Assembly: GCF_000189635.1 (NCBI RefSeq)
Contig: NW_002476025.1
Coordinates: forward strand, 239,103 to 303,102
Direction: 5' to 3'
DNA length: 64,000 bases
Source of the DNA: Tetrahymena thermophila SB210
Lineage: Eukaryota; Ciliophora; Oligohymenophorea; Hymenostomatida; Tetrahymenidae
Part shown: positions 15,101 to 25,343 of the stretch, in pieces
Layout: each line of letters begins with the position of its first letter
Numbering within the stretch: position 1 is the stretch's first letter
Notes under the pieces: generated by a model
Seen by the model: only the letters and a program-made list of their open reading frames with translations
The model's database searches: none
Told to the model about the DNA's origin: nothing
Program-made: the position numbers and the translations under genes

Positions 15101-15338
15101 AAATTTCATAAAAAGAGTAACTATGAAAAGGAATACACAAATTTCAGATGACTAAAAGGAGTAAGATAAACTGAATTTGAAAAGTGTTATTTAAAAAATT
15201 ATGAACAAAGAGACTTTAAAGAATAAATCAAATACTAATTCACCAGCTAAATCTCCTGGAAAATCTCCTAAAAAATAACTACTAAAAGAATTAGAGCAAA
15301 TGAAATAGTAATAATAAAATGAATCAGCTCTAAAATGA
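9194..15338 (+). CDS. Large LRR protein with a Gln/Asn/Ser-rich N-terminus and a ciliate-type C-terminal module (1863 aa)
   Basis: Six exons: 9194-11552, 11865-12514, 12570-12754, 12809-12967, 13026-14402, 14477-15338. They sum to 1864 codons and end at TGA. Exon 1 encodes about 786 low-complexity residues rich in Gln, Asn and Ser, probably disordered. Exons 2-4 encode ribonuclease-inhibitor-like LRRs (for example LHTLNLSNNHLNG and LRKLNLENNNITD). Exon 5 opens with a Trp/Cys motif (CWICHGWTEIRFEMRETGSD, near residue 1126), then a Lys/Gln-rich linker and an ordered region of about 400 residues. That region ends in a degenerate EF-hand-like stretch, MQFVEFLEALSRLAEKK. The tail is Gln-rich. Intron 1 (312 nt) is long; phase matches on both sides, but splitting into two genes there cannot be excluded. 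LRR plus EF-hand-like layouts often scaffold cytoskeletal or ciliary structures, which is inference. Confidence 0.85.
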
Positions 15339-15965
15339 TTGTTTGTTTGCTCATACTAAATTATATTAATTAATATTAATTTGATCATTAATTATTAATA
15401 CACAAACAACTACTAAAAGCTTAATATTAGAAAATAACTACTAAACGATTAATATTAAACATAAAAAACTACTAACCACTCTGTATTAAATTTTTTTTAG
15501 AGTTAAAACACATTTATTTAATACTTTCTAGTCCGTCCTAAACTACTATTTGTTGATTTATATATAAAGGCTACTAGTTTATTTTTTTAAATACTCAATA
15601 ATTAATTTAATTATAAATCATTTTATGAAAATATATTTGAATTGCTAATACTATATTATAGGTACTGTTTTACAAAAAAGCTATTATTTATTTATGATAT
15701 TTTTTATTAGATTTGTTTTTAAAATACAAAAAAGGTTTTATTTATTTATTTATGATATTTTTTATTAGATTTGTTTTTAAAAATTTTTATAAAATATGTA
15801 AGCGCTCTCTCTTTCTTATTTAATTAAAATTGTTAATAATTTTTTAATTGTGAAGAATATATTATAATATATAATAAATTCTTACAAAAACTTCAAAAAA
15901 AAAATTATATTTATAAATACAAGATATTTATTTAAGAGGTAAGAAAGGGCTGTAGAACAAAAGTG
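15339..15965. other. Intergenic region with short repeats
   Basis: About 630 bases between two plus-strand LRR genes. AACTACTA-type words recur at about 15405-15480. A tandem duplication of roughly 55 nt lies at 15667-15784 and is listed separately. No coding signal. Confidence 0.7.
15667..15784. repeat. Two-copy tandem repeat (~55-nt unit)
   Basis: Two adjacent near-identical copies. Each has a TACAAAAAAG word followed by TATTTATTTATGATAT and TTTTTATTAGATTTG; the TATGAT words sit at 15693 and 15751, 58 nt apart. It lies upstream of the exon-modular LRR gene and looks like a recent local duplication in non-coding DNA. Confidence 0.75.
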
Positions 15966-18188
15966 ATGGAGAACGAAAATAGAAAGCAAAAGGGTAAGAA
16001 AAAAAGTGATAAGCAAAATCAAGAACCTAAAGAAAGTATTAATGATGAGCAAAAAAATGAAGATAAGTCTATCATTTTATGTGTTGACTGCGATTTTAGA
16101 GAAGTCAATAAGAACACTCATAAAAAAAATCACTGGATGATCTCACTATAGGATTTGTTTAAGGAAATCAATCCTCTTTTGCAACAAAACAACTATCTTT
16201 ATGTGAATAAGCCATACAGATCAAAAATGGAAGAGCTTTATAAAATTATTGATAATTCTATCTCAAGTCTGACACTGCTAAAATAAAAGTTGAATCTAGT
16301 AAATTAGAATATTAATATAATTTAATTCAATAAATCTATTAATTTCTACTAATGTAATAACTCCTTATTATGTTAAATAAAGGGAAGCACTCCACAATAA
16401 AAACTAATGGAGGCTATTGACGAATACAACTAAAGAAGCAATCAAGATAATTTAGGAAATTTAATTGTTGCTATTCAGAAGAGCTTAAAAGTAACTGATA
16501 GTAGTGATTCAAAATCTTTCTTTGAGATTTTAGATGGAAATGAAGACAGTGTGTGCAGTCTTTAGTAAGCTGAGTAAATACTAAAGGATTTAGATAAACT
16601 ACTTTTAGATACTCACGGTGTTGTAAAATAATTTACTCTTTAGGTAGAAGTCAAAGATAAACCTCTTGAATTCGTCATTTCAGAGTAAAACATCAACAGT
16701 CTTTATAAGGAAGTAGAAGGAGCTACTTCAATCAAATTAAAGTAAATATCCCAAATAAAATCTACTTGAAATATTTTTTTTACATATTATTTGTACAAAT
16801 TAGAGAACAATGGTGCTCAGATGACCTAGAACCTTTGTATTCTTAAATTTCAAAATCTCTATAGAATAACTAAACAGCTTAAAGCTTAGAAATAAACTTG
16901 TCGTAATAATTATTTATAGATATTCTATAAATAGTAAATTTTTTTCAAATTAAAATAGCAAATTAGCAATTTAAGATAAAGGAGGTGAAATGATAACCAA
17001 ATCAATTAGATATATTAAACCTATTACATTGCTTAGTCTGAATTTCAAGTAATAATTCATATTCTCATTATTTATCAAATTATAATACTAAAAATTATGC
17101 AATAGTGATTGTGAATTAGGAAATACTACAATTAAGTCTATAGCGAAACTTATAGAGTCCAGTAAATCAATTAAAAACATTAAACTAAATATGGCGTAAT
17201 ATTTTTAAATATATTAATTTAACATATATAAACACAATAATATATATAGAAATAACAGCATTAAGCATGAAGGTATTAAAGCTTTAAGTAAAAGCATAGC
17301 AACCAATAAATATATTGACACATTCTCTATAAATCTGAAGTATAAATATTTTTTAAAAGATAATATATTCATTTATATTTATTAAATTGAAGGAATAATC
17401 ACTTAGGAGCTGATGGAGTCAAACAGCTAACTATAGGTATAGGAACGAATGTATCCATAAAGGTCCTTAAATTGCATATAGAGTAAACATACAATTTTGA
17501 TAAATTTAACCTAGCTTCTTTTAAATATATCAAAAGAAACAATTAAATAGGCAACAAAGGCATTGAATGTATAGTTGATAATCTATCAAAAAACAAAGTT
17601 ATTAAAAACTTGGAGCTAAGCTTACAGTAAGAAAATAAAATTTATATCATAAATAAGAAATCCCTGAAGATATTTTTATTTTTAATTGATATTTTATATT
17701 AGAATAAAGGGTATGAGATAAAGTATTTTGTACTAAATTTAATTAATAAAATATTTAGATATAATAATATTTCATATGAAGGAGTTGTCTTTTTACACCA
17801 AGGGTTGATTCAAATTTCATAAGCTTAAGAAATGAGAATTAACTTATCGTAATTTGCTAAAATATTTATTTGATGAATGAAGCTTAATAATAAACATTTA
17901 ATAAATAAAAGGAAAAATTAGATAGATGATAATGGGGCTATTTAACTATTTTAAGCTATTAAAGATAATGAATACACAAAACAATTTTCGTTGTATTTAA
18001 AGTAATCAATCATTTAAAATAAAATTTATTATTTTTTAAATTAAATTCTTTACTAAATGTATAATAGTGATAATAAAATTAAAGATGAAACTTCCAAAGA
18101 CATTCTTACTTAGATTGACCAATATTTAGAAGCTAAGAAAGCTAAAAATCCTCTTAGATTTAACGAAGCAATAATTTTCAGCTTTTGA
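15966..18188 (+). CDS. LRR protein encoded by one-repeat-per-exon cassettes (513 aa)
   Basis: Eleven exons: 15966-16298, 16383-16741, 16804-16902, 16959-17048, 17106-17195, 17250-17339, 17393-17482, 17537-17626, 17759-17848, 17912-18001, 18068-18188. They total 514 codons with TGA. The first 200 or so residues are charged, with a CVDCD motif, and have no recognised domain. From exon 3 on, the protein is LRRs of the ribonuclease-inhibitor type (cores LEINLS, LSLNFN, LELSLQ, MRINLS). Exons 4-10 are each exactly 90 nt, 30 codons. Every intron from the second onward is phase 2 and cuts the codon just after the L-x-L-x-L core. The internal introns are 53-132 nt. The same plan recurs in the gene at 25344-27180. 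LRR arrays usually bind proteins; the partner is unknown. Confidence 0.9.
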
Positions 18189-18513
18189 AAATAGTTAAAA
18201 AAATTACCTACATGTTTAAAATTTTATTTTATTTACTTTTGTTAAATAAAAGAAACAATCTTAAATTTTTAAGTATGTCAAGTGGTTTTTATTTGTTTTG
18301 TAAAAAGAGTTATTTAATAAGTACAATCAATAAATTAGTTGAAAGTAAATAAGCAAAATAAATCAATAAATTAGTTGAACTTAAAAAAGCAAATTAAATT
18401 AATAGATTGCTTTTTAAAATAGGATTTTTTATTACTTTAATTGCAAACAATTATAAATATATAATCAAATGCTTTTTTTTAATTATAATTTATCAATATT
18501 TAATATTTTTTTC
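18189..18513. other. Short intergenic region between convergent genes
   Basis: About 325 bases between the 3' ends of the LRR gene and the protease gene. It contains a 36-nt spaced tandem repeat at 18325-18396 and nothing else recognisable. Confidence 0.7.
18325..18396. repeat. Two-copy tandem repeat (36-nt unit)
   Basis: The 19-base word AATCAATAAATTAGTTGAA occurs at 18325 and again at 18361. It is followed by related A-rich sequence ending in AAGCAAA in both copies. Non-coding. Confidence 0.75.
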
Positions 18514-19744
18514 TCAGAAATGAGGATAAGAAGCAGTGTTACAAACACCACAAGTGTTTCCTCTCTTAAGGTTAATGTAACCGTTCTAACCCCAAGCAGT
18601 ACCCCAGGAGTTCTTGATAATCCAGTAATCAGCAGTGTAACCAGTGGCCAAAACACCGTGATTGAGTTTCTTCTTGCAGTTATCAAAGACACCAGAAGTG
18701 TAGAACTTGAAGTTAGTAGCATCAACACCAACTGAGACGGGTTATTAAGCAATAGCAGCAGCTAACTTATCACAGTTTCCTCTAGGAACAGTGGAGAAGC
18801 TCTTGATTTTGTATTAACCTTACTTAGTTTAGCACTTACCATCCTTAGCAGTGTAGGGATATCTATTAAATAAATAAATAAAATAAATAAATTGTAAGTA
18901 TGAATTGTTATCATCTGATTAGTAATTTATTACAGCTGTTTAATAATTATACTATTTTCAATGTAACTAACTAAAATTGTTAGCAATTTTTGTTAAATTT
19001 TAACTTGATTATTTATTGTTTTATTTTTATTAATTTATATTTTGATAATGAAGAAATAATTGCTTTTATAAGACTAGTATATTTTAAATGTTGTTAAATT
19101 AATTACTCTTCTTCAGTAGTGATACCGTGAGCCTTAACGTATCTGAAAGCTCTAGGCATTAAACCACCGTTGCAACCCATATTTAAGTAGAGTCTGGAAC
19201 AATCAACAAGTTGTTATTCAGAGAATGAAATCAATTAGTTGTTCTTTAAGAAGTAAGAACCTTCTAAAGCACCAGTAGTGGAGAAAGCCCAGCAAGAACC
19301 GCAGGAACCTTGGTTTTTAACAGGAGTAACAGCACCTTGAGCAGTCCAATTAACTTCAGAGGGAATATCACCAACAGTTTCGTTATCATCGACCAAAGAG
19401 TCAAAAATATCAATTGATTCTTATTGATCTAAGTTTAAGTATAATGAAGAGTATTCTTCATCAGTAAGGATAGCCATAATATTGATTGCAAGTTTGAAAG
19501 TGTTGTTCTTGGCATTTTCAGATTGGATGTAACGAACGTTTTAGAAGAAAATGTTTTGTCTGTAAAGATCTTCTTCAGAATTTTAGAAAACGATGTTGTG
19601 TTCAAGCTTGAATTCAGCGTACATTTCAGCCAAGTCATTATTGCTTGAGCGGAGGAGAGTGGTGCTAGAAGATTTGTTAGCAACCATATAGGAAGAGAAG
19701 GCGAAGAGGCCTAAAAGCAAAACAGAAGTAATGATTTTATTCAT
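18514..19744 (-). CDS. Papain-family (cathepsin L-like) cysteine protease, 328 aa preproenzyme
   Basis: Two exons on the minus strand, 19744-19107 and 18862-18514, joined by a 244-nt phase-2 intron, 329 codons with TGA. The N-terminus is a hydrophobic signal peptide ([18 protein letters not shown]). An I29-type propeptide follows, with an ERFNIN-like motif [17 protein letters not shown] near residues 60-75. The mature domain starts around [20 protein letters not shown]. All catalytic elements are present: the oxyanion Gln and Cys in [12 protein letters not shown], His in LNHGVLA, Asn in IIKNSWG. CNGG is the usual L-type landmark. Total length is typical. Such enzymes digest protein in lysosomes, phagosomes or after secretion. 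Codons favour AAG, TTC, GCT and CAA more than most neighbours, as in strongly expressed ciliate genes. Exact substrate and location are not shown by sequence. Confidence 0.95.
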
Positions 19745-20732
19745 TTTCTTTTCTTAACTTTAATTACTATATTTATTTATTTTTCTTTTATTGTTATCTG
19801 CATAATAAAAAATCCTCTTTAACACAAAATTGAAAGAAAGTGATAATTTCTTTTATAATTAAGAATAAATTTCTTTTCTAATTGTTATTTCAATTGTGAA
19901 ATATGATTTTTCTAAATTAATTAAGAATACACCTGATTATTTTATGTAATCTGATTAATCATCTATCATTTTCAAATATATCATTTATTTATATTTGCTA
20001 AGTTTACTTGTGTTTACAAAAGATTTTTCAGTGTAATAAACAGAAGATAAAATTAAAAGTATCTTTCTAAAGAAGATTGATTATTCATACTTTCATATTT
20101 CTAAAATTTAAATATTTTGCAGATGTAGGATAAATAAATATAATTTTTTGCTTAAATCTTAAATATTCTTTTTTAATTGACATATATTGCGTGGTAATAA
20201 AATTTTTTCAAAGCATTCAAATCTTTTTATTTTATAAAAGAATTTTGCTTTTTCTAAATTTAGTTATTTGTCTTGAATAAAATTATGCAAAAATATTTTG
20301 TTGCCTTAAACTATTTGAAACATTTTAGTCACCTCAGGTTTGTTTTATCTATCTAGGTAATTTGTTAGAATGTTAAAAAAATTATTAACACCTTTACTAA
20401 AATTTTATAACTAATTATTAGTAGAATTTTAGTAAATTTATCAAATTTTTTTATACTTTTATTAACTATGCTTTTTAGCATTTTCTATAACCATATTTAA
20501 AAGCTTTTTATTTGAAAATTACTCTATTTAAAGAAAATATAGTGACATTTTAATTAAAAATATGATCATATTTGTTTTCAATTTTTGTATATTTCATAAT
20601 AAATATTAATTACATATTATAAATTTAAATTCTTTTTGACTATTTTTTTTAATTGACTTAAAAAATTTGTTATGACAATTTTAAAAAAATTTGATTATGA
20701 AAATTAAAAAAATAAAATTTCAGAAATTTGCT

Positions 20733-21030
20733 AAATCATTTTAAAAATCTGATCGAATAAAATGAATTAATTAATTAATTATCACTTATTTCCTTTTTTT
20801 TAATTGATTGAAAATGAATAATTAAAACTCTACAAATGAAAATATTTTTTTTAAAAATGGATAAATAGAAATAAATAAATTTTAAAATGAAATAGATGGA
20901 AAGATAACTTTGTATAAAGCTTAAAGAATCTGGTTGTTAGGCAATTTAATTTTCTTAAATTTTTAATAAGATTTAATTAAATATATATATTCACTTCAAC
21001 ATTTTTACATTAAAAATATAAATTTATAAG
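20733..21030. repeat. Direct repeat, copy A (upstream of Vti1-like gene)
   Basis: Non-coding copy matching 21229-21515 with small indels. Shared landmarks in the same order: TTTTTTTAATTGATTGA, ATGAATAATTAAAAC, AAATGAAATAGATGGAAAG, AGAATCTGGTTGTTA, CAATTTAATTTTCTTAAA and AAGGTATCTG. The offset between copies is about 480-500 bases. Confidence 0.85.
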
Positions 21031-21162
21031 GTATCTGCTTTTGTTAATAAGATAATTGTTGAAAATAAACCTTTATGATAAATCTTTTCTTTAATATAAT
21101 TATTTTTTTAACCAAAACTAAATGTTTTATATTTGTAATTGAAATGAATTTTATTCCTTAAT

Positions 21163-21190
21163 GGCGGTAATCCCCTGACAAGGGATCATC
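21163..21190. other. Small GC-richer hairpin between the repeat copies
   Basis: GGCGGTAATCCCCTGACAAG followed by GGATCATCATC stands out in very AT-rich DNA. ATCCC at 21170-21174 pairs with GGGAT at 21182-21186 around a 7-base loop. It could be a small RNA, a protein-binding site or chance; no family is recognised. Confidence 0.35.
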
Positions 21191-21228
21191 ATCATATAAG
21201 GTATCTGTAAACAAAATTTTATATTTTG

Positions 21229-21515
21229 CTAAATTATATTAAAAATCTAATTGAAAAAATTATCACTAAATTTAATTATTTTTTTAATTGATTGAATATG
21301 AATAATTAAAACATAATAAATGAAAATTATTTTTAAAAATGATTTAAATAGAAATAAATAAACTTTAAAATGAAATAGATGGAAAGATAACTTTGGATAA
21401 AACTTACAGAATCTGGTTGTTAAGCAATTTAATTTTCTTAAAATTTTTTAATCAGATTTAATTAAATATAATATTCACAACAAAGTTTTTGCATTAAAAA
21501 TATAAATTTAAAAGG
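21229..21515. repeat. Direct repeat, copy B (adjacent to Vti1-like start)
   Basis: Second copy of the segment at 20733-21030, ending about 30 bases before the SNARE ATG. It therefore overlaps that gene's presumed promoter and 5' UTR. The flanking words GGTATCTGTAAACAAAATTT (about 21200) and GGTATTTGTAAACAAAATTT (about 21513) show that the duplicated block extends slightly beyond the listed core. Confidence 0.85.
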
Positions 21516-21546
21516 TATTTGTAAACAAAATTTTATATAAAAGTAA

Positions 21547-22426
21547 ATGTCAGAGTTATTTGAGTCCTGCGAAACAGAGTTTAATAAAATTGTTAACTAA
21601 ATTTAAAAAATGTTAGCTAATGTCCAAAATCTTGATTAGAGTAATACTTATTGGTTGTTCTTTTTTTTTAAGCAAAATTAAAAATATATTTTAATAGATA
21701 AAAAAGATAAGACCATGATTGATATTAAATATGAACTAAACGAAGCTGACTTACAAGTAAATATAAGATTTGCAAACATTATAAATAATATTTTAATATT
21801 TAAAGATTAAATAGATGGAAATAGAAGTAAATTCTTTACCATATCAAACGAAGCAATAGTTATAATAAAAAGTAAACTTATTAATATGGTATGTGAGAAT
21901 ATATTGTGTGAGGAATTTTATTGTAATAAAAGATCAAAAGGTATAGAAATGAATGGGATAGCTTAAAAAAAAAATAAATTAAAGTAGAAGAATCTATTAA
22001 TGACGATAAGCGTAGGGATTCTTTGATGGACTAAAAAATAGAGGTGATAATTTTTTGAAAATGCTTAATTAACATTAACTTTAAGATTAATATAATCAGC
22101 TCTCAGATGTTGAATCTACTGGTAGAGAAAGATTTATTAAAACAGGAGCCATGCTAAGCGACGGAACAAGTAAACTTAAAAATGCTCTAGGAGTACTATA
22201 TTAAGTAGAAGATACCTCGAATCAAATTTCAGAAGCAATTGTGGCTTAAAATCAAAAGGTGGGAAAGATGATATAAGATAATAATGATATAAGTAGTAAT
22301 TTGAGTGAATCTAATAGACTTGCTGATAGAATAAAAAGTAATATCCGTAAAAACAAAGTAGTACTTTACATAGTGAGTCTTATTATAATTATTGCTATTG
22401 GTATTATAGTTTGGCTAAAAGTATGA
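21547..22426 (+). CDS. Vti1-type Qb-SNARE (218 aa)
   Basis: Five exons: 21547-21640, 21698-21756, 21806-21871, 21933-22043, 22100-22426. Codons total 219 with TGA, the usual length for Vti1 proteins. The N-terminal part matches the Vti1 helical domain (MLANVQNLD, then IDIKYELNEADLQIKQMEIE, EVNSLP and KIKRYRNEWDSLKKK). The SNARE helix follows (LGVLYQVEDTSNQISEAI... through ESNRLADRIKSN). A single C-terminal anchor (VVLYIVSLIIIIAIGIIVWL) is followed by only two residues. Family members act in Golgi, endosomal and vacuolar membrane fusion as the Qb partner of a four-helix SNARE bundle. Four introns of 42-70 nt all agree in phase. The last acceptor (22099) is a CAG chosen by frame; an upstream TTTAAG would break it. 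A duplicated segment abuts the start. Confidence 0.9.
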
Positions 22427-23131
22427 AGTTTATTAAATTAAAAAAAAGTCTAAAATATATTAATAAATAGTAATTGAATATCTAAACTTAAATTACTAAA
22501 ATTAGGATTTGAATTATGTATTAAATATATTTTAGTAGATAATTGGTGATTGATTAATACTGTATAAAATGAATAATGATAAGATTAAAATATATTAATG
22601 ATGATAAAAACTATTAAGTTGAAGTTAAATAATTAATTAATTAAAAATCTTTATTGAAAGAAAAAAAATGAATAAATATAAAATAATATGTATATGAAAT
22701 GCTTTATAATTAGTTTTAATAATCCCAAATCAATAATATCTATTCATAATAATTAATTATTTCATTTAAATAAACTTTATTAACAATAATTATCACTAAT
22801 TAACTAATTAATTAACTAAAAAACTAACTAACTAACTTCTATTCTATCTATCTCCTACTTTCATCTATTATTTTTTTTGTTTTGGAGATTAATTAGATAA
22901 ATAATTTCATTTGCTGATTGTTCAGTTATCTTTTTCTCCTTTAAATAATTGTCTCTATTCCTTTTCAGAGTATATAAGTTTGTTACCACTCAAGAATCTA
23001 TCGAAATCTACTAATTTCCATTCGTTCTATATTCTATAAAGCTTGATCCTATTTTAATTTTATTTTAAATTTAAATAAATTTTGCAATAAAAGTTGACAA
23101 ATTTTCATTTAATTAATCTAGCTCAATAAAA
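22427..23131. other. Intergenic region between convergent genes
   Basis: About 700 bases between the SNARE stop and the stop of the minus-strand gene at 23132. AT-rich, with a run of AACTAACTAACT-type words near 22800-22835. No gene seen. Confidence 0.7.
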
Positions 23132-24707
23132 TCAAAATTATGTTAATTTATTTTAGTTTTAAACTAAATCATAAAATATTATTTAAACTTGAAGAAAATT
23201 TTACCAGTCAAGGAAATGAAGATCAAGACGAGAGAATTTAGGAGGAAGTCTCAATTAATTTTCAAAGACAGCAGTGTGAATATAAGACTCAGGAGGAGGT
23301 GAAACAACTTTTCCTGAACTGTCAGTAACCTAAAGAATATAAGGAGTAGCGAATTTGTAATGAACTCTTAAAATCATTTATTTATCATCATCACGGGTTA
23401 ACTTGAAATCATAATTTCCATTTTCATCCATTTTTAATTGATTACCAATAAACATAATTAAACCTTTTTCTTCTAAATCTCTGATAATAGAATAAGCATC
23501 AGTACCAGCATTTCTGGTTCTGTTGCTGTTTAAACCCATAATATGAGTTATTTCAAAAGGTTGACCTCCTTTTTTACCTCCAAACTTTTAGAAACCTTCA
23601 TTATCTTCAATTAAATTAATCTAATATTTTTACATAAAACGTCAGCTTCGCTTATTTACCAAAAAAATTTATTTATTAGAAAGTTCTAAAACTATTTATC
23701 ATTAACAGTGTTAACTTTGATTCTTTATTTAATTTTTTATGTGCTTAAAAATATATCATATTTGTAAGGAGAACATAGCTTGTAGGAGATAAATATTAAA
23801 AAATGTATATATTATAATTAAATATTTATTAATTGATTAAGTACCTAATATCCGTTTCTTCTAAGTAATTCAGCACCCTTTTTGGCTTGAAGTAAGAAAT
23901 TCAATTCAGAGTAAGGTAAATCATCATCTTTATTAGTTGCAAGGGATTTCATGAACCAAACCATTCTTCTATCGAATTGTTTGCAAAAATCAGCGTAATT
24001 TTCACCTTTAGCGAAGATCATATTATCGAATTCTTTTTTCTTTAAAAAATAATTGCTTAGTATTATCATTTACATTTAAGTATGCTTATTTTATTACAAT
24101 CTTATGTATTTCTACTCTAAAAAAATTGCTGTAATTGCTTTATTAATAAATGATTGATAGGAAAAATAAATTAACAAAATTACGATTGGAACAAAGTCTT
24201 GCATACCCCTGAAGTTGTAAGGGAACTTAGCTTCACTAATATTGTGGATTTTATTGGTAGCATATAAATTAAAATATTCATCCCATGTAATACCTTTTGC
24301 ATAATTTAGATTTTAGTAAATAATTTTTGCAATTTTACGCCTTTTGCTTAAATATATAAACTATAAATGATATGATAAGCTATTCCAAAACAAATTTGTA
24401 AAATTGTACTTTCCTTTCTAGGTCTATACTATTCTTCTCCTTCTCTTTTTTAATATCTTTCTTAGTTGTTTCTTCTGAATTCAGAAGGTTCTCTTCTATT
24501 ATTTCTTTGATTTTAATAGGTAGAAGAGGTTTCCTAATTATTAAATTAGTTAGCAGGATTTGTTGAAAAAAATCTTGCGTTCAAAGCAATCAATCTCTAA
24601 GAGCCTATTTATATAATAGTTTTTTTAAGAATTATTTTCTTTATCCTGTTTAAGTCAATTTAAAATTAAAAGAAAATTCTACTTCTAATAAATAATTTAG
24701 CTATCAT
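23132..24707 (-). CDS. Probable mitochondrial protein of unknown function (363 aa)
   Basis: Four exons on the minus strand: 24707-24410, 24293-24184, 24039-23845, 23620-23132; 364 codons with TGA, all junctions in phase. The first 60 residues lack acidic residues except one and are rich in Arg, Lys, Ile, Leu and Phe, ending ALNARFFSTNPAN. That is a typical mitochondrial presequence with a cleavage region. A Gln/Asn/Arg-rich linker and a globular part follow, with TWDEYFNLYATNKIHNISE, DDLPYSELNFLLQAKKGAEL, THIMGLNSN, YSIIRDLEEKGLIMFIGNQL and SPPPESYIHTAVF. I do not recognise the family. Ciliate-specific subunits of the mitoribosome or respiratory complexes would fit the size and basic N-terminus, which is inference only. 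The last 20 residues after FLDW look like read-in of 3' sequence to the first TGA. Confidence 0.8.
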
Positions 24708-25343
24708 CCTATAAATACAATAAAAATGAATCTTTTTTCTTTATGAAGATACTATTAATTTATTCTTTCTTACTTTATTAATTTAACTTTATCTAACAAA
24801 GTTCTTTGATTCTTTCCTTATACTTTTCTATTGCTTTCTTAACAAAATCAATCAATCTATTGATTAAATTATTAATGAATGAATATATATATTCTATTTA
24901 AAAATAAATTAACAAGTCAGCAATTAGCAATAGAATTTTAATTATCGCTAACCTATCTTTTACTTTTAATAAATTTTGAAAAAGATTTTTCTTTTTTTTT
25001 CTACAGTGATTTAATGAATAAGAAATATCCATAATTTAAATTTTAATTTCCTTTTAAAGATTTTTATGATTTATTTATTTTATTATTTTTTAACTTCAAA
25101 ATAAAAAATAAACTTATTTATCATTTAAAAAAGAAATATTTTAATTTAAATGTATTATTACAAATTCCTAAAAAATTTTACTTAATTAATTAGTAAATTT
25201 TATATTTAAATAATTAATAATTGCTATTTTTAAAATAAGTATTACAATAATAACAAACATTTAAATTAATTAATTATTTTAAGTTAAAACAAATCAAAAA
25301 ATTTAAGCTTTATAAAAGACAATTAATAGAGTTAAAATAAATT
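24708..25343. other. Intergenic region
   Basis: About 640 bases between the start of the mitochondrial-type gene (minus) and the stop of the LRR gene (minus). Very AT-rich with no coding signal; it should hold the promoter of the former. Confidence 0.7.

Larger units (their letters stand above)
19745..21546. other. Intergenic region between divergent genes, containing a duplicated segment
   Basis: About 1.8 kb between the protease start (minus) and the SNARE start (plus). The right half holds two diverged copies of a ~300-nt segment, 20733-21030 and 21229-21515. Between them lies a small GC-richer hairpin at 21163-21190. Otherwise it is AT-rich with no coding signal. Confidence 0.75.

Noticed and set aside
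18469..18735. Plus-strand open frame across the protease gene
   Set aside because: Antisense shadow of the papain-family catalytic exon, which has all active-site motifs on the minus strand.
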